From: Propionibacterium sp.
Lineage (GTDB): Bacteria > Actinomycetota > Actinomycetes > Propionibacteriales > Propionibacteriaceae
NCBI GenBank assembly: GCA_012719335.1
Contig: JAAYAO010000439.1
Location: 1-7,473 of the forward strand
Reading direction: 5' to 3'
Length of the DNA stretch: 7,473 nt
The notes beneath the pieces were generated by a model, which made no database searches, was not told the DNA's origin, and saw only the letters and a list, made by a program, of their open reading frames with translations. A program made the position numbers and the translations under genes. Positions 6,453 through 7,473 of the stretch are shown here, one piece after another. Numbering within the stretch: the stretch's first letter is position 1; each line of letters opens with the position of its first letter.

Positions 6453-7265
6453 ATGGAACAGTTGTTGGTGGACCAGCCCGAGCCGGGCCTGTTCGTGTTG
6501 ACCCTGAACAAGCCCGAACGGTTGAACCCGCTGTCGCTGGTGGTGGTGCGCGAACTGCACGAAACGCTCGCCGAGTTGAACGCCTCGCGCCATGTGCGCG
6601 GGGTGGTGATCACCGGGGCCGGGCGTGGTTTCTGCTCCGGTGCGGAATTGAAGCCGGCCGAGGAGCGGGTGGACGCGGGGCCGGCCGAGAACCAGAACCC
6701 GATGTCGCACACCTTCGCGATGCAGGAGTCGATCGCGTCCCTGCACGAGCGGATTCACCGGATGAAGGCGCCGGTGATCGCCGCGGTGAACGGGCCGGCG
6801 GTCGGTGGGGGCCTGTCCCTGTCGCTGGCCTGCGACCTGCGTTATGCCTCCGAGTCGGCGAAGTTCGGGGCGGTGTTCATCAAGGTGGGGGTGTCCGCCG
6901 CCGACATGGGCACCTCGTACTTCCTGCCGCGGATCGTGGGTGCGACCCGGGCGATGGAACTGATGATGACCGGTCGGATCTTCTCCGCCGCCGAGGCGAA
7001 GGAGTACGGCATGGTGCTCGATGTGGTGCCCGACGGTGAGGTGGTCGACACCGCCCTGGCGAAGCTGCGCGAGATTTCGCAGAACGCCCCGATGGCGGTG
7101 TGGATGACCAAGGAGACCATGTGGCTGAACATGGGGGCCGGGTCGCTGCGCAACGCCCTGGACGTGGAGAACCGCACCCAGACGATGCTGACCGGTTCGG
7201 GTGAGATGGATCGGGCCCGGGACGCCTTCGTGAACAAGAGCTCGGCCTCCTGGATGGACCTGTGA
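6453..7265 (+). CDS. Enoyl-CoA hydratase/isomerase (crotonase) family protein with an unusual active site
   Basis: This 270-residue crotonase-fold protein is probably a cytoplasmic trimer or hexamer acting on a CoA thioester. Oxyanion-hole segments are GRGFCSGAEL (57-66) and GPAVGGGLSLSLACD (114-128). The two glutamates of true enoyl-CoA hydratase are absent: Ser122 stands at the first and Phe142 at the second. Instead AADMGT (149-154) keeps Asp151 at the position of Asp204 of dienoyl-CoA isomerase, though that enzyme's other two acidic residues are also replaced. Hydration by the textbook mechanism is therefore doubtful; isomerase, hydrolase or lyase chemistry is possible. The ATG is seven bases after the dehydrogenase stop, and the Shine-Dalgarno GAGG (6444-6447) overlaps that stop codon, so it is third in the operon and should act on the dehydrogenase product or near it. 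EchA-type proteins with this DMGTSYFLPR motif are common in actinobacteria. Confidence 0.88.
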   Translation: MEQLLVDQPEPGLFVLTLNKPERLNPLSLVVVRELHETLAELNASRHVRGVVITGAGRGFCSGAELKPAEERVDAGPAENQNPMSHTFAMQESIASLHERIHRMKAPVIAAVNGPAVGGGLSLSLACDLRYASESAKFGAVFIKVGVSAADMGTSYFLPRIVGATRAMELMMTGRIFSAAEAKEYGMVLDVVPDGEVVDTALAKLREISQNAPMAVWMTKETMWLNMGAGSLRNALDVENRTQTMLTGSGEMDRARDAFVNKSSASWMDL

Positions 7266-7282
7266 TCCCACCCCGTCCGAAG

Positions 7283-7327
7283 ATCGTGTGAGATCTTGCC
7301 CGCCCTGCGCACAAGATCTCACACGAT
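7283..7327. terminator. Perfect 16-bp-arm hairpin, likely bidirectional terminator between the operon and nusA
   Basis: ATCGTGTGAGATCTTG (7283-7298) and its exact reverse complement (7312-7327) flank a 13-base loop (CCCGCCCTGCGCA). It sits between the two convergent stop codons (7265 and 7338), so it can stop transcription from both sides. There is no U-tract on either side, as is common in actinobacterial terminators. The arms are less GC-rich than the surrounding DNA and each contains the palindrome AGATCT. Confidence 0.75.
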
Positions 7328-7335
7328 GACCCGGC

Positions 7336-7473
7336 TCAGACCTCGGTGTCGGGGCGGATGTCGATCCGCCAGCCGGTCAGTCGGGCCGCCAGGCGGGCGT
7401 TCTGCCCCTCCTTGCCGATCGCCAGCGAGAGCTTGTAGTCGGGCACGATCACCCGGGCTTGGCGGCGGTCGGG
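7336..7473 (-). CDS. nusA: Transcription termination/antitermination protein NusA, C-terminal end (5' part off window)
   Basis: The last 45 codons and TGA of nusA lie here, reading into the window from the right edge. The visible piece is the end of the second KH RNA-binding domain: [20 protein letters not shown] carries the GKEGQN loop, followed by [18 protein letters not shown]. This is nearly invariant in NusA. The protein binds RNA polymerase and nascent RNA and modulates pausing, termination and rRNA antitermination. It ends shortly after the KH2 domain, as actinobacterial NusA usually does, without the acidic C-terminal repeats of enterobacteria. It is tail to tail with the catabolic operon, separated by the hairpin. 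Confidence 0.96.
   Translation of the reverse strand, partial: PDRRQARVIVPDYKLSLAIGKEGQNARLAARLTGWRIDIRPDTEV

Noticed and set aside
5180..6712. A 510-residue minus-strand open frame under the second dehydrogenase
   Set aside because: It has low-complexity Gly/His/Arg composition, is antisense to two clear genes, and has no recognisable domain.
1..7473. CRISPR array, tRNA, transposon, phage or defence system
   Set aside because: No spaced direct repeats, cloverleaf, transposase, integrase, reverse transcriptase or nuclease motif was seen; nearly all DNA is explained by the seven genes.

Overview
The window is a high-GC actinobacterial chromosome segment. The codon-third GC bias, the strong AGGAGG-type ribosome sites, an F420-type LLM oxidoreductase and a secreted PGRP amidase with Propionibacteriales-like tandem beta-sandwich repeats all point to Actinomycetota. 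Propionibacteriales is my best guess, from recognition only.

Layout. Positions 1-1965 (minus strand) hold a secreted peptidoglycan amidase, cut by the left window edge. It appears as two overlapping reading frames: a signal peptide plus a long Ala/Pro/Thr/Glu linker (1276-1965), then a beta-rich domain, the catalytic domain and tandem C-terminal repeats (1-1279). The break at about 1276-1290 looks like a one-base frameshift. A 201-base divergent spacer follows. Positions 2167-2943 (plus) encode an SDR oxidoreductase. Convergent to it, 2972-3991 (minus) encodes an F420-dependent LLM oxidoreductase of the Rv3520c type. A divergent spacer carrying an inverted repeat separates this from a tight plus-strand operon at 4125-7265: an acyl-CoA dehydrogenase, a second acyl-CoA dehydrogenase overlapping it by ATGA, and a crotonase-fold protein 7 bases further on. 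A perfect 16-bp-arm hairpin ends the operon. It lies tail to tail with the end of nusA (7336-7473, minus).

How the genes fit together. The two dehydrogenases look like alpha and beta halves of one alpha2beta2 enzyme, as in mycobacterial steroid side-chain FadE pairs. The first keeps the FAD/substrate motifs and a likely catalytic Glu; the second appears to have lost both known catalytic Glu positions. With the crotonase, the LLM oxidoreductase and the SDR they suggest a short catabolic module for a bulky CoA-activated acid (steroid-, terpenoid- or branched-acid-like). No CoA ligase, thiolase or regulator is in view, so the substrate is unknown. The gene set resembles the fadE17-fadE18-echA13 / LLM / SDR neighbourhood controlled by Mce3R in Mycobacterium tuberculosis. 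I see no CRISPR array, tRNA, transposase, phage gene or defence system.
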